The notes beneath the pieces were generated by a model that saw only the letters and a list, made by a program, of their open reading frames with translations, did not search any database and was not told where the DNA came from. A stretch of DNA of 64,000 nucleotides, taken from Proteus vulgaris. GTDB taxonomy: Bacteria; Pseudomonadota; Gammaproteobacteria; Enterobacterales; Enterobacteriaceae. Positions 43,702 through 53,678 of the stretch are shown here, one piece after another. Position 1 is the stretch's first letter. Every line of letters starts with the position of its first letter. The stretch covers positions 3,137,501-3,201,500 of the forward strand of contig LR590468.1 in assembly GCA_901472505.1 (NCBI GenBank). The letters are read 5' to 3'. The translations under genes and the position numbers were made by a program.

Positions 43702-45186
43702 ATGAAGCCAGAACATCTTGCATTATTGAGAGATAAGCTCTGGCGATTGAATCATCTCTACTGGATAACCAATAAAGAAGGTAAGCCGGTTCGATTTAAA
43801 ATGACGCCTGAGCAACTTGAATACTTTGAAGGGATGCACACGCGAAACATTATTCTTAAAGCCCGTCAACTTGGTTTCACTACAGAAGTCTGCATTATCC
43901 AGTTAGACGCAGCATTATTTGAGGCAGCTAAATGTGCATTGATAGCTCATACACTTAATGATGCTAAACGACTATTTAGGGAAAAGATAAAGTATGCCTA
44001 CGAAAAGCTACCTGATGAAATCAAAGCGGCTAACCCAGCGAGTAATGATGCGTCTGGTGAGTTGGTTTTTAGTAAAGGTGGGTCACTTTATATCAGCACG
44101 TCATTTCGTGGCGGTACGCTCCGTTATTTGCACGTTTCTGAGTTCGGTAAGATATGTGCTAAGTATCCAGAGAAAGCCCGTGAAATTGTCACTGGCGCAT
44201 TTGAGGCGGTATCAAGCGATTGTTTTACGACGATTGAAAGCACAGCGGAGGGTCGAGCAGGTTATTTCTTCGATTATTGCCAGTCTGCTGAGAAAGCGCA
44301 AATTCAGAATAAGACTCTCTCTAGCCTAGACTGGAAGTTCTTTTTCTTCTCCTGGTGGAAGAATCCTGAATACTCCATTGATCCTGTGGAACAACTGCCC
44401 CAGCGGTTAGTTGACTACTTCGATGAAATATTAAGTAAACATGGCGTTCAATTAAACGAGCGACAAAAAGCATGGTACTACGCCAAAGAGAAAACGCTTG
44501 GCGATGATATGAAGCGGGAGTATCCGTCAATACCGTCTGAGGCATTCCAGCAATCGGTTGAAGGCGCTTACTACGCTAAGCAATTCCGCTTCCTCTACGA
44601 AAATAAACGCATTGGCACACTTCCTGATAATTCACACTTACCTGTGCATACTTACTGGGACATTGGTGTGGGTGACTCAACGTCAATCTGGTTTATTCGC
44701 GAGGTAGGTGAGGAATTCCACGTTATTGATCACTACTCAAACAGTGGCGAAGGTCTGCGTCATTACATGAAAGTGCTGAAAGATAAAGGCTACACATATG
44801 CAACTCACAATGGACCACATGATATCGATAACCGTGAGTTTGGTTCTGATGCGAAATCTCGGCGTGAATTAGCGCGTGAAGGGTACGAAATCGACGGTGA
44901 AAACTATTCAATGCGATTTGACGTAGTGCCGAAACTTTCCATTGATGAGGGTATCGAGGCGGTTCGTGAAATTCTTCCACTCTGTGTTTTTGATGAGCAC
45001 AAATGTAGCGAAGGTATTGCTCACCTTGAGGGCTACCGCAAAGAGTGGGATGACAAACGGGGCTGTTGGAAAGATAAACCACTTCACGATTACACGTCAC
45101 ATGATGCTGACGGATTTAGGTATTTTGCAGTGAGCAGAAGAAATACTAAACGGTTGACTAAGAAAATAGAATTTAACTGGAATTAA
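43702..45186 (+). CDS. Terminase large subunit
   Basis: The 494-residue motor has an ATPase half with KARQLGFTTEVCI (Walker A-like) and a RNase H-type nuclease half with acidic residues in YWDIGVGDSTSIWF and near HDYTSHDADGFRYF. It cuts and packages DNA at the portal. It is intact. Confidence 0.92.
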   Translation: MKPEHLALLRDKLWRLNHLYWITNKEGKPVRFKMTPEQLEYFEGMHTRNIILKARQLGFTTEVCIIQLDAALFEAAKCALIAHTLNDAKRLFREKIKYAYEKLPDEIKAANPASNDASGELVFSKGGSLYISTSFRGGTLRYLHVSEFGKICAKYPEKAREIVTGAFEAVSSDCFTTIESTAEGRAGYFFDYCQSAEKAQIQNKTLSSLDWKFFFFSWWKNPEYSIDPVEQLPQRLVDYFDEILSKHGVQLNERQKAWYYAKEKTLGDDMKREYPSIPSEAFQQSVEGAYYAKQFRFLYENKRIGTLPDNSHLPVHTYWDIGVGDSTSIWFIREVGEEFHVIDHYSNSGEGLRHYMKVLKDKGYTYATHNGPHDIDNREFGSDAKSRRELAREGYEIDGENYSMRFDVVPKLSIDEGIEAVREILPLCVFDEHKCSEGIAHLEGYRKEWDDKRGCWKDKPLHDYTSHDADGFRYFAVSRRNTKRLTKKIEFNWN

Positions 45187-45187
45187 C

Positions 45188-46571
45188 ATGAATACAAACG
45201 TTGATTATAAGCATCCAGCTTACAATGAGTTTTTGCCTGAATGGGACATGATCGGCGATTGTGTTGATGGCGAGCGAGTTGTTAAAAGCAAAAAAGAGAA
45301 ATACCTCCCTCATCCAGCAGATAAAAAAGACATTGATGATAAAGATAACGAACGTTATAAGCGTTATTTATCTAGAGCATCTTTCTTTAATGCTACTGGA
45401 AGGACACTTAGCGGTTTACTTGGTATTGCGTTTAGTAAGCCAGTAAAGATTAGTGTTAGCGGTGGTGTCGAGTATTTAGAAGCTGACATAGACGGTCAAG
45501 GCCAGCCATTAACCCAAATGATAAGGGATGCTTTATCGCAAAACTTACAACGTGGCCGAGCTGGTCTATTAAGTGATTTTAGCGGTTCAGGTATTCAGTC
45601 AGAAGCTAATAAGGGACGCCCTTATGTTCGATTGTTCACAGCAAAAGAAATCATCAACTGGCGCGTAACGAATGGGAAAACATCTCTCGTTGTTCTCAAA
45701 TATCAAGAGCCAGTAGATACAGATGATTTTGAACTGCAAATGCAGAATAACTGGATTGAATTAAGGCTCGTTAACAATGTAGCCTGCTCTCGTCGCTGGT
45801 ATGAAGATGGAGACATAAAAGTTACAGAGTGGGTTGTATTAAAGGATGCGCACGGAATTCCATTAAGGGAGCTGCCTTGGTCATGGATTGGCTCAATGAA
45901 TAACGATCACACTCCTGACGCTCCACCTCTTGCTGATATAGCATACGTGAATATCAAACATTATCAGGCTGAGGCTGATATAGCAGAATCGGCACATACT
46001 GTCGGTCAACCAATGGTTGCATTAACGGGGCTTACAGATAATTGGATTAAAGATCATATGTCTGATGGTTTTACCGTCGGCTCACGTAAAGGGGTGTTAC
46101 TGCCTGAAGGCGGTGATATGAAGTTTGCACAGCCCGAAGATAGAAATATTCAAATCACTCTAGCTGAGCGCAGGGAGAAACAAATGGCAATGTTGGGCGC
46201 TAAATTAGTCGAACGTGGGACGTCGGCAAGAACGGCTACTCAGGCGCAGGATGAGGCGCAAACTGACAATTCTGTCCTCTCATTGTGTTCCGGAAACGTA
46301 GAAACAGGCATTTAACCGAGCACTTAATTTTTGTATTCAGTTTGCGGGTGGTGGCGAAGCGTCAATACAACTGAATAAAGTTTATGATATCGCTAAGTTA
46401 GATTCACCAACGATTACAGCATTATTGGCAGCACTGCAATCAGGTTCTATGAGGTTGATTGATTTCGTTAAGTATCTGCAAAGTATCAACATCATTCCTC
46501 AAGATGAAAAAGCAGAGGATGTTGTTGATGAACTGGAGGTAACTAGAGGGGCAAATATGTTGGGAGTGTAA
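45188..46571 (+). pseudogene. Portal protein (DUF4055-type), one-base frameshift
   Basis: The first frame (MNTNVDYKHPAYNEFLPEWD) runs to 46315, ending VLSLCSGNVETGI. Deleting one G at 46307-46308 continues AFNRALNFCIQFAGGGEASI to a stop at 46569-46571, giving a 460-residue portal with segments YQAEADIAESAHTVGQPMVA typical of DUF4055 portals. As an essential gene, a base error is likelier than a real mutation. Confidence 0.85.
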
Positions 46572-46573
46572 CT

Positions 46574-47635
46574 ATGCAGCCGAGCATTATCCTTGATAAC
46601 GCACTAATGATACAGGTCATGCTGGAAAGGTTGAAGTCATCAACAGCAGATACTCGTGATTTAGTGTTAGATATTCGTGCCACTGTGGCATCTGCGCTGT
46701 CTACCTTCTCAGGTAATATTTCCTCTATAAGTAAAGCAAAATCAATCGCGCTTGCATTAAAAAAATCACTAAAGCCAGTTCTCTCTAGTCATTCTGGAAA
46801 ATTGCTTGATGAAGCCATCAGTGTTGCCATTGTTATGGCAGATGCCGAATATCGAGGTTTTAACTCACTTCTAGAAGGTGTTAAACCTGCCAATTATGAG
46901 AAAGTGCGTAAAGATGTACAAAACATCCCCATGAACCTGACGGGATGGAGTGGTTCTTTATTCCTAGAAAAGTTTATTGAATCTTGGGCTGATACATCCA
47001 TTCAACAAGTAGAAAATCAGGCACTGATATCACTATCATCTGGTGGTGATGTGTCTGATCTGCAATCAACGATTAACGGGACGTCAGTTGAACCTCTAAT
47101 CATCGCATCGTCGGTAGTCGGTAGGATTGCTAGGGGCTTTCAGATGATATCCAGAACCTCTTTGCAGCATGCGCACAGTATAGGGGCAATGGATTTTTAC
47201 AAAGAGAATCCTGATCTGATTAAGTATGAAGAGTTCAGCGCAATACTGGACAATAAAACATCATCAGTATGTAGATCATTATCCGGTAATCGCTATCCAC
47301 TAGGAAAAGGCCCCAAACCTCCTCTTCATCCTAATTGCCGTAGTCGATTACTTCCTGTTTTAGATGAGAAATACATAAACTTAATTACAACAGATTATGT
47401 TGGTAATTCTGAATGGGGTGAAGAGTCTTATTACGAGTGGCTTTATCGCCAGTCAGCAAATAGGCAGGACATTGTACTTGGTAAGACAAGGGCGCAGTTG
47501 TTTCGTGATGGTGGATTACCACCTGATAAATTCGCAAAATTACAGCTCGATAAATACTTTAAGCCAATAACGCTTAAGGAACTTAAACGGATCATACCTG
47601 AGGCTTTTAATAAAGCAGGTATCGAACTCAAATGA
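46574..47635 (+). CDS. SPP1 gp7/MuF-like head morphogenesis protein
   Basis: The 353-residue protein has the minor head motif near its end: DNKTSSVCRSLSGNRYPLGK and PLHPNCRSRLLPV. Such proteins ride in the capsid and aid assembly or ejection. It directly follows portal. Confidence 0.85.
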   Translation: MQPSIILDNALMIQVMLERLKSSTADTRDLVLDIRATVASALSTFSGNISSISKAKSIALALKKSLKPVLSSHSGKLLDEAISVAIVMADAEYRGFNSLLEGVKPANYEKVRKDVQNIPMNLTGWSGSLFLEKFIESWADTSIQQVENQALISLSSGGDVSDLQSTINGTSVEPLIIASSVVGRIARGFQMISRTSLQHAHSIGAMDFYKENPDLIKYEEFSAILDNKTSSVCRSLSGNRYPLGKGPKPPLHPNCRSRLLPVLDEKYINLITTDYVGNSEWGEESYYEWLYRQSANRQDIVLGKTRAQLFRDGGLPPDKFAKLQLDKYFKPITLKELKRIIPEAFNKAGIELK

Positions 47636-47655
47636 CCCACTTCGGTGGGTTTTTT
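47635..47655 (+). terminator. Terminator between MuF-like and scaffold genes
   Basis: ACCCAC (47635-47640), loop TTCG, GTGGGT (47645-47650), T5. An internal late-operon terminator, passable with Q. Confidence 0.8.
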
Positions 47656-47701
47656 ATTATCAGCAGTTAGAGACTGCACCATCTAAACCAGAGGTTTTAC
47701 G

Positions 47702-48391
47702 ATGTTTAAATATTTATTAACGAAAGAAGAATTTGACGCATTAACCGATGAGCAAAAGGCTTTTTACAAAGAGTCTGGTGGTAATTACCAACTTCAAATC
47801 GAAGGTATGCCAGAAATTCCAGATGTATCAGGGCTTCAAAAAAAGGTTGATGAATTACTTTCTGAGAAAAAATCAGAGCAGGAGAAACGCCGACAGGCCG
47901 AAGAGGCTGCAAAAAAAGCAGCAGAAGATCAGGCACGTAAAAATGGCGACATTGAATCATTAGAAAAAAGCTGGGCTGAAAAGTTAAAGGCGCGTGAAAG
48001 CGAGCTATTAGCACAGTTGCAGGAGAAAGACACAAGCCTACATACACTATTGGTTGATAACGTCGCACAAACGCTGGCTACAAAACTTGCGGGTGACGCT
48101 GCGCCGTTAATTATGCCACACATTAAATCTCGATTATCAGTGGAGGAAGGTAAAACACGAGTGGTTGACGCTGCTGGCCATCCTTCTGCATTTACCATTG
48201 ATGATTTAGAAAAAGAATTTCGTAGTAATCAGTTATTTGCTCCAGTAATTATCGGTAGCAAAGCCACCGGAACCGGAGGGGAAGGCGGCGGTAAAGGGAA
48301 GTCACCAGCCGGAGGCAGTGATAAACCCAAAAGCACGAATCCATTAGTGGATAGTGCACGTGAAATCATTGCTAATATCCAAGAGGATTAA
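47702..48391 (+). CDS. Capsid scaffolding protein
   Basis: The 229-residue protein has a Glu/Lys/Ala coiled coil (about 45-115) and a Gly/Ser/Lys-rich tail, and lies directly before the major capsid gene, as do scaffolds. Confidence 0.75.
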   Translation: MFKYLLTKEEFDALTDEQKAFYKESGGNYQLQIEGMPEIPDVSGLQKKVDELLSEKKSEQEKRRQAEEAAKKAAEDQARKNGDIESLEKSWAEKLKARESELLAQLQEKDTSLHTLLVDNVAQTLATKLAGDAAPLIMPHIKSRLSVEEGKTRVVDAAGHPSAFTIDDLEKEFRSNQLFAPVIIGSKATGTGGEGGGKGKSPAGGSDKPKSTNPLVDSAREIIANIQED

Positions 48392-48396
48392 TTTAT

Positions 48397-49347
48397 ATGT
48401 CTTTATATATTTTTCAAAAACAAGTATCTCTAGCAGCAACAGAACTGGTTGCTCAGGCTGTCCGTCAATTTAACGAAGCATCTGGCGGTGCTTTAGTTAT
48501 TGGTGATGGTGATCATATCGGTGACTACATTGAACAAACATCATGGCAGTTACTTGGTGGGTTGGCTCAGCGACGTAATGCATATGGCTCAGGCAATTTA
48601 ACGCCACAAGAATTGGGGCAAATCCTTGACCGTATGATTAAGGTTGATGGTCGTATCGGCCCTGTATCTGTTACCCCAACGATGATGAAGCGACTAGGTA
48701 AAGATGTCTCAGAAGCGGCCGCGGTAGTTGCTGCTCAATCAGCAGAAGCCATGTTGCAAGATTACCTTAATACTTCTGGCGCAGCATTGAAAGCAGCTAT
48801 TTCTGGTAATACAACGGCAGTTACTGTTGGCGGAGAAACACCATCATTAAGAGGTTTGAATAAGGCCACACGTCCATTCGGTGATGCTTATTCACGCATT
48901 ATCGCTTGGTTAATGGATGGTGCAACGTTCAACGACTTTATGGATGAGACACTAACCAACGCGAATAACCTGTTCCAAATTGGTAACGTTGCTATTAAGC
49001 AAGATAACCTTGGCCGTCGTTTTGTTATCTCTGATATTCCTGCTTTATCAGATGCAGATAAACAGCATTCGTTAGGCTTGGTTACTGGCGCCGCAGCGAT
49101 TCAAACATCGCCACTAATCATGAAGGCTCAGGATGTGTTAGGCCAAGAAAATATTAAGGCGCTAATGCAAGGTGAGTACGACTTTACTGTTGGTCTACGT
49201 GGTTATCAGTGGAGTAAAGATAGTATCAAATCACCCACTAACGCACAGATTGAAACAGTAGCTAACTGGAAGCAAATTGCTACTGATATTAAAGATACTG
49301 CTGGCGTTATGGTTTCATTTGGCAAAGATACTAGCGTTGGTGGGTAA
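48397..49347 (+). CDS. Major capsid protein
   Basis: The 316-residue protein begins MSLYIFQKQVSLAATELVAQ and has an HK97-fold-type composition. Its place after the scaffold and before connector genes, with a good upstream AAGAGGA site, indicates the major head protein. Confidence 0.82.
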   Translation: MSLYIFQKQVSLAATELVAQAVRQFNEASGGALVIGDGDHIGDYIEQTSWQLLGGLAQRRNAYGSGNLTPQELGQILDRMIKVDGRIGPVSVTPTMMKRLGKDVSEAAAVVAAQSAEAMLQDYLNTSGAALKAAISGNTTAVTVGGETPSLRGLNKATRPFGDAYSRIIAWLMDGATFNDFMDETLTNANNLFQIGNVAIKQDNLGRRFVISDIPALSDADKQHSLGLVTGAAAIQTSPLIMKAQDVLGQENIKALMQGEYDFTVGLRGYQWSKDSIKSPTNAQIETVANWKQIATDIKDTAGVMVSFGKDTSVGG

Positions 49348-49389
49348 TACGAGGGGCGGTAGCCCCTTATTTATCCATAAGGAGTGATC

Positions 49390-49767
49390 ATGTCTATTGC
49401 GATTACGGGTGAGCAAGTTAATGAGCAATTAGAGGTGATGGGGTTTGAGGCAACAAGCCTTGTTATAAGCTCTGCCATATCTATTGTGGACACTATTGAT
49501 AATTGCCTTGATAACGCAGGATATTCAGATGCGGTAGTTACCTTAATCAAGCTGTATTCGGTTATCCTCATATTATCATCTGCTGACGTTAGAAAAATAT
49601 CCTCAGAACATGCACCTTCTGGCGCTTCTGTTTCATATCAGTATTTTGCTGATGGTAGAAAAACATTATTAAAAACGCTGTCTTCTCTGGATCCCTCTGG
49701 ATGTACCGATAGCTTACCTATTGAACGACCTGTTGGCATTGTTCAGTTTGATGTGGTTCGGGGGTGA
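49390..49767 (+). CDS. Head-tail connector protein
   Basis: This 125-residue helical protein (MSIAITGEQVNEQLEVMGFE) sits immediately after the capsid gene in the adaptor position. GGAG precedes ATG 49390. Assignment is by position and size. Confidence 0.6.
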   Translation: MSIAITGEQVNEQLEVMGFEATSLVISSAISIVDTIDNCLDNAGYSDAVVTLIKLYSVILILSSADVRKISSEHAPSGASVSYQYFADGRKTLLKTLSSLDPSGCTDSLPIERPVGIVQFDVVRG

Positions 49768-49768
49768 T

Positions 49769-50110
49769 ATGGGGAAAATCCTGCGACGATTTTGCAAGGG
49801 GTGGGCAACCATTTGGAAAATTACAGGTAAAGATGGTTACGGTAAACCCATATTTTCAGAGCCAATTCATATCCGATGTGATTACGGAAGTAGTTTTAAA
49901 GATGGTAGAAAAACCATTGGCACTGAAATAATCATTAAGAATGTTATTTGGACTGAGTATAGCGAAGCATCTCAAGAAGACTATATCGCCATCGGTAAGT
50001 ATGAAGACAGAGATCCATTTTTGCATGGTGCTAGCAGGATCAAGTCTATCGATAGAGACCGTGATATTAATGGCGGTCTAGATGATTACACACTAACAAC
50101 GGCGGTGTAA
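49769..50110 (+). CDS. Head-closure-like protein
   Basis: From ATG 49769 (MGKILRRFCKGWATIWKITG) the 113-residue beta-rich protein is in the stopper/head-completion position, one base after the previous gene. No motif proves it. Confidence 0.55.
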   Translation: MGKILRRFCKGWATIWKITGKDGYGKPIFSEPIHIRCDYGSSFKDGRKTIGTEIIIKNVIWTEYSEASQEDYIAIGKYEDRDPFLHGASRIKSIDRDRDINGGLDDYTLTTAV

Positions 50111-50112
50111 CT

Positions 50113-50481
50113 ATGGGGGCAAAAGTAAAAGGAATAGGTAGTGCGATATCTAACTTAAACTCTCTGGTTGGAAGCATAGCATCAAAGAAGATAGCTCGAG
50201 CCATGCATAGAGCGCTAGATATTGGCGGTAGGCAAGCTGCAATATATACACCAATTGACACTAAAACGCTCATTAATTCACAATTTAGAGATGTAAAAGT
50301 AAAAGGTACTCTATTTACTGGTCGTGTTGGTTATTCTGCTTCGTATGCTGTTTTTGTTCATGATCCTAATGTTAAACAAACTTTCCGCAGACCTACTGCT
50401 AAGAAAGAATTCCTCCTGAAAGGATTTGAGGAAACGAAACAAATGATTGATAAGGCTGTCGCTGAGGAGTTTAAAATATGA
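50113..50481 (+). CDS. HK97 gp10-like tail completion protein
   Basis: The 122-residue protein has the gp10-family pattern of an N-terminal helix, YTPIDTKTLINSQFRDVKVK and VGYSASYAVFVHDPN, used in joining tail to head. Confidence 0.8.
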   Translation: MGAKVKGIGSAISNLNSLVGSIASKKIARAMHRALDIGGRQAAIYTPIDTKTLINSQFRDVKVKGTLFTGRVGYSASYAVFVHDPNVKQTFRRPTAKKEFLLKGFEETKQMIDKAVAEEFKI

Positions 50482-50849
50482 CGACCTTTGAGAGACTGAA
50501 AAACTATTTTTCTGAATCAGGGTTATCAGATGGCTTCATTCAGCAGGATTATATTTGGAATGAAAAAGAAGGGAATGATTCAGATTCATACATCGTATTT
50601 CAGCAACCCAATGGAACTGGACGTATTGATGATCTAAGTGGTGATGATTTCTTTACCGTTTCACTCATATCTGGCAAGGCGTGGATTGAGTTTATTGTTC
50701 AGCGAGCTAACGAAATACTAGAGTATGTAAGGTGTCACTCTAGAAGCCATAACATTGGTTTTATTATCAATACATCTGGTTTTGTTAATCCAATTCAAAC
50801 AACAGAAGGTAGGTTTATTATCCCGCTTTCTTTCCGCTGCACATCTTAA
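50478..50849 (+). CDS. Tail terminator-like protein
   Basis: This 123-residue protein (MTTFERLKNYFSESGLSDGF) is in the tail-terminator slot between gp10-like and tail tube genes, overlapping the former by four bases. Confidence 0.65.
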   Translation: MTTFERLKNYFSESGLSDGFIQQDYIWNEKEGNDSDSYIVFQQPNGTGRIDDLSGDDFFTVSLISGKAWIEFIVQRANEILEYVRCHSRSHNIGFIINTSGFVNPIQTTEGRFIIPLSFRCTS

Positions 50850-50866
50850 ATTAAACACATCTCAAC

Positions 50867-50889
50867 AGGTCGCTTATGCGGCCTTTTTT
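50867..50889 (+). terminator. Terminator before the tail tube gene
   Basis: AGGTCGC (50867-50873), loop TTAT, GCGGCCT (50878-50884), T5. Confidence 0.75.
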
Positions 50890-50913
50890 ATTTGCAAATA
50901 AAGAGGTTATAAC

Positions 50914-51669
50914 ATGTCACAATGTCCTGACAAAAAAGGGTTGGTGATGGGTAATGCGGGAATTATCCGTATTGCAAAAGGATGCCCTGACCAAGTACCA
51001 GCACAAGATCAGTTCTTACGCTTAGGTGCATTAACAAGCAAGTCATTCGATTTTGGTATGGAGACGGTAACGTCTAATGCTGATGATATCAAAGGGCTAA
51101 CAGAATCAATCGTCACTGGTGCTGACTTCACCATTAGTTTTGATGGGGAATTGAAGAAAGCTGGCGTAACTGGCTCTACTTCTGCTTTCGATATTGCGAA
51201 AGAAATCCTTGATGAAATTAAAGCTGGTCGCCAGCCAGATTACTGGGTTCAGCTTGATATGAAAGGTGATGGTTCTGATGTTGTTCAGGGCTATATGTTA
51301 TTCACATCATGGTCAATGGAGTTTCCAACAAAAGAAATCTCTACCTATTCAGGTGAATTAAAAGTTGCTGATGCAGAAACGGTTGAATGGCTACAAGAAG
51401 AAATCGTTGTTGAAAGCATTGCTGTCGAGCCTGCTACTCTGTCTGTAAAAGTGGGTGAAACCAAAACATTTACTGTCAAATTTACACCAACCGATGCGAC
51501 GAACAAAAATTACACTGCTGTGAGCGACAAGTCGAACTTTGCAACAGTTACTCAGCTTGTGAATGTGGTCACTGTGCGTGGCGTTGCTGAAGGTACTGCA
51601 AACGTTACTGTCACATCCGAAGATGGTAGCAAAACAGCCAAATGCGTGGTCACTGTTACCGCTGCTTAA
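50914..51669 (+). CDS. Major tail tube protein with C-terminal Ig-like domain
   Basis: The 251-residue protein has an N-terminal tube domain (about 1-165) and a C-terminal bacterial Ig-like (Big_2) domain: SIAVEPATLSVKVGETKTFT ... GVAEGTANVTVTSEDGSKTA. Such domains decorate tail tubes and bind cell surfaces weakly. Position and size support a lambda V-like protein. Confidence 0.88.
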   Translation: MSQCPDKKGLVMGNAGIIRIAKGCPDQVPAQDQFLRLGALTSKSFDFGMETVTSNADDIKGLTESIVTGADFTISFDGELKKAGVTGSTSAFDIAKEILDEIKAGRQPDYWVQLDMKGDGSDVVQGYMLFTSWSMEFPTKEISTYSGELKVADAETVEWLQEEIVVESIAVEPATLSVKVGETKTFTVKFTPTDATNKNYTAVSDKSNFATVTQLVNVVTVRGVAEGTANVTVTSEDGSKTAKCVVTVTAA

Positions 51670-51718
51670 TATTACAAAGGGTGCTTTCGAGTGCCCTTGA
51701 TAATATTCAGGAGGGATT

Positions 51719-52414
51719 ATGACGCCTATTTTAGAAATCGGGGAGATGGTTATCTCTACTGATAAAAAGGATTACTTATTTAGACCATCGTTCATCAATA
51801 TGACAAGAATTGGTGAGCCTAAACAGATTGTGAGTGCATATGGTCAATTAAATGGCACAGAGGTGCAGGATTTAATTACTCGCGCCGTAATGAATTACAG
51901 GGTTATTCCTGAGTGGTTAATAAAGGCTATTAGCAAACCGACATATGGACGCAATATCCTGCAAACTGCAATGATGGTGATGCAGGCGTGCTGTGATGAT
52001 GACTGTTCTGAAATTATTGGTGAATGGAAATCGGGTAAACGCGGTATTGTCTATAAAAACGGCAAGATGCCAATTTCTGACATTATCGTCATTGCCAGAG
52101 AACTATTTACTCACGGAATTATCGGTAAAGCGAAGATCCGTAAACTTCAACGCAATGAAGGCAAAAGCGAATTCTCAGATGAGTTTATGGCAATTGACTA
52201 CATTAGTTCAGCTCGTGCGCATTTTGGTATGAATCGAGAGGAAGCCGAACAGTTAACCATGACTGAGTTTCAGATGATGCTTAAAGCTAAATACCCTGAT
52301 GAGAAAGGATTCACGAAAGAAGAATATGACAACATCATGAAACAAGATGATAAGCGTAATGATGAGTTAATCAGTGGTAAGCGTCGATTGGTGAGTAGGA
52401 AGAGAAAATTATGA
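51719..52414 (+). CDS. Tail assembly chaperone-like protein
   Basis: The 231-residue protein lies after the tail tube, where lambda G/GT chaperones sit. The segment YISSARAHFGMNREEAEQLT resembles tail chaperone tails. No GGGAAAG-type slippery site was seen at its end. Confidence 0.65.
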   Translation: MTPILEIGEMVISTDKKDYLFRPSFINMTRIGEPKQIVSAYGQLNGTEVQDLITRAVMNYRVIPEWLIKAISKPTYGRNILQTAMMVMQACCDDDCSEIIGEWKSGKRGIVYKNGKMPISDIIVIARELFTHGIIGKAKIRKLQRNEGKSEFSDEFMAIDYISSARAHFGMNREEAEQLTMTEFQMMLKAKYPDEKGFTKEEYDNIMKQDDKRNDELISGKRRLVSRKRKL

Positions 52415-52605
52415 ATAAACTAAATAAATTAACTACAGAAATGCTATTTTTTAAAAGTGATAATAAAGACGTCAATTATTTAGAAGGTGGCGGTGTTTTT
52501 ATAGAAGATAAAAACATGTCTCTTTTGTATAAGAAAGTGATGGAATTAGAAATTAAGCTTCAAGAATTATCACATTCTATATCACAAAACTTAAGTCAAA
52601 AGTAG
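52411..52605 (+). CDS. Small hypothetical protein
   Basis: This 64-residue protein with a C-terminal helix (LYKKVMELEIKLQELSHSIS) overlaps the chaperone gene by four bases. It is the last gene before the accessory island. Confidence 0.55.
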   Translation: MNKLNKLTTEMLFFKSDNKDVNYLEGGGVFIEDKNMSLLYKKVMELEIKLQELSHSISQNLSQK

Positions 52606-52668
52606 ATAAGTTAAAACTCATAAATTAAATTAATATTCTTGTTTGAATATTCAAAGGGTATTAATTAA

Positions 52669-53616
52669 ATGAAGCAGCCAAGCAATCCCATAGAAATACT
52701 CGTTCATAGCACTGTTAGGATCGAATGTTTAAAAGATGGCAAGAGTTTTTCGTCTGGAACTGGGTATTTATTTGGTTTCCTAGAGCACAAGAATGGGGAA
52801 TCATGTCCATGCATTGTAACAAATAAGCATGTTTTAGAAGATTCAGAAGACGCTATATTTCATCTAACAAGACAAGATGATAACGGAGATCCTGACCTAG
52901 GAAATTATGATGCTATAGGGATAAAGGAAGTAAAAAATTATGTAATATACCACCCCGATAAAAACATTGATCTAGCAGTTATACCGATAGGTATGATATT
53001 GAACTCAGCAGAGGCTAGCGGTAAAAAATACGCTTTCACATACCTTAATAAAGATTTTATCATTTCTGATGAACTACTTGGTGAACTATCTCCAATGGAA
53101 GATATTATCATGATAGGTTATCCGAATGGTCTTTGGGATACTGTGCATAATTTACCCATCATAAGAAAGGGGGTTACAGCAACAGATCCAAAATTAAACT
53201 TAAATGGCAAGTCTGAGTTTTTGATTGATGCTGCTGTTTATCCTGGCTCTAGTGGCTCACCTGTGTTATTGGCAAATATTGGCCGATATATAGATAAACA
53301 TGGGAATATTTGTATCGGAAATAGAATAGCCTTATTAGGGACAGTGTATTTAGCTCACCAGTCAAGTGTCAAAACGATATCTAATGTCAAGGATGAAGAA
53401 AATAGAGTTATCGGAATGTTCCCTAACAACTTGGGGTATGTCATAAAAGCATCTGAGCTACTGGCTTTCGATGATGCAATTTCAGATTTTATAGAAAAAC
53501 ATAGAGATGCTAAAGGATTGTGGGACAAGAGTGATAATGCACCACAATCAAGAAATGCCCCTTGCTGCTGCGGTAGTGGTAAAAGATATAAAGAATGTCA
53601 CGGCAAATTAAACTAG
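52669..53616 (+). CDS. Trypsin-like serine protease with C-terminal SEC-C motif
   Basis: The 315-residue protein has a chymotrypsin-fold triad: His54 in VTNKHVL, Asp101 in NIDLAVIP and Ser195 in YPGSSGSPV. It ends with a SEC-C zinc motif (CCCGSGKRYKECHG). There is no signal peptide, so it should act in the cytosol, unlike DegP-type proteases. It stands alone between two transcription signals in the middle of the tail genes, an accessory position. Substrate unknown; a role in defence or host takeover is inference. Confidence 0.85.
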   Translation: MKQPSNPIEILVHSTVRIECLKDGKSFSSGTGYLFGFLEHKNGESCPCIVTNKHVLEDSEDAIFHLTRQDDNGDPDLGNYDAIGIKEVKNYVIYHPDKNIDLAVIPIGMILNSAEASGKKYAFTYLNKDFIISDELLGELSPMEDIIMIGYPNGLWDTVHNLPIIRKGVTATDPKLNLNGKSEFLIDAAVYPGSSGSPVLLANIGRYIDKHGNICIGNRIALLGTVYLAHQSSVKTISNVKDEENRVIGMFPNNLGYVIKASELLAFDDAISDFIEKHRDAKGLWDKSDNAPQSRNAPCCCGSGKRYKECHGKLN

Positions 53617-53623
53617 AATCGAA

Positions 53624-53645
53624 CCCACTCCGGTGGATTTTTTAT
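53624..53645 (+). terminator. Terminator after the protease gene
   Basis: CCAC (53625-53628) and GTGG (53633-53636) with T6 starting at 53638. The stem is short. Confidence 0.45.
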
Positions 53646-53678
53646 TGCCTGAATCTAGCCCGTCCTTGGGCTGGGTGG

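Noticed and set aside
52390..52440. Programmed -1 frameshift joining tail chaperone to the next gene
   Set aside because: No slippery heptamer was seen and the downstream frame does not look like a lambda T domain.
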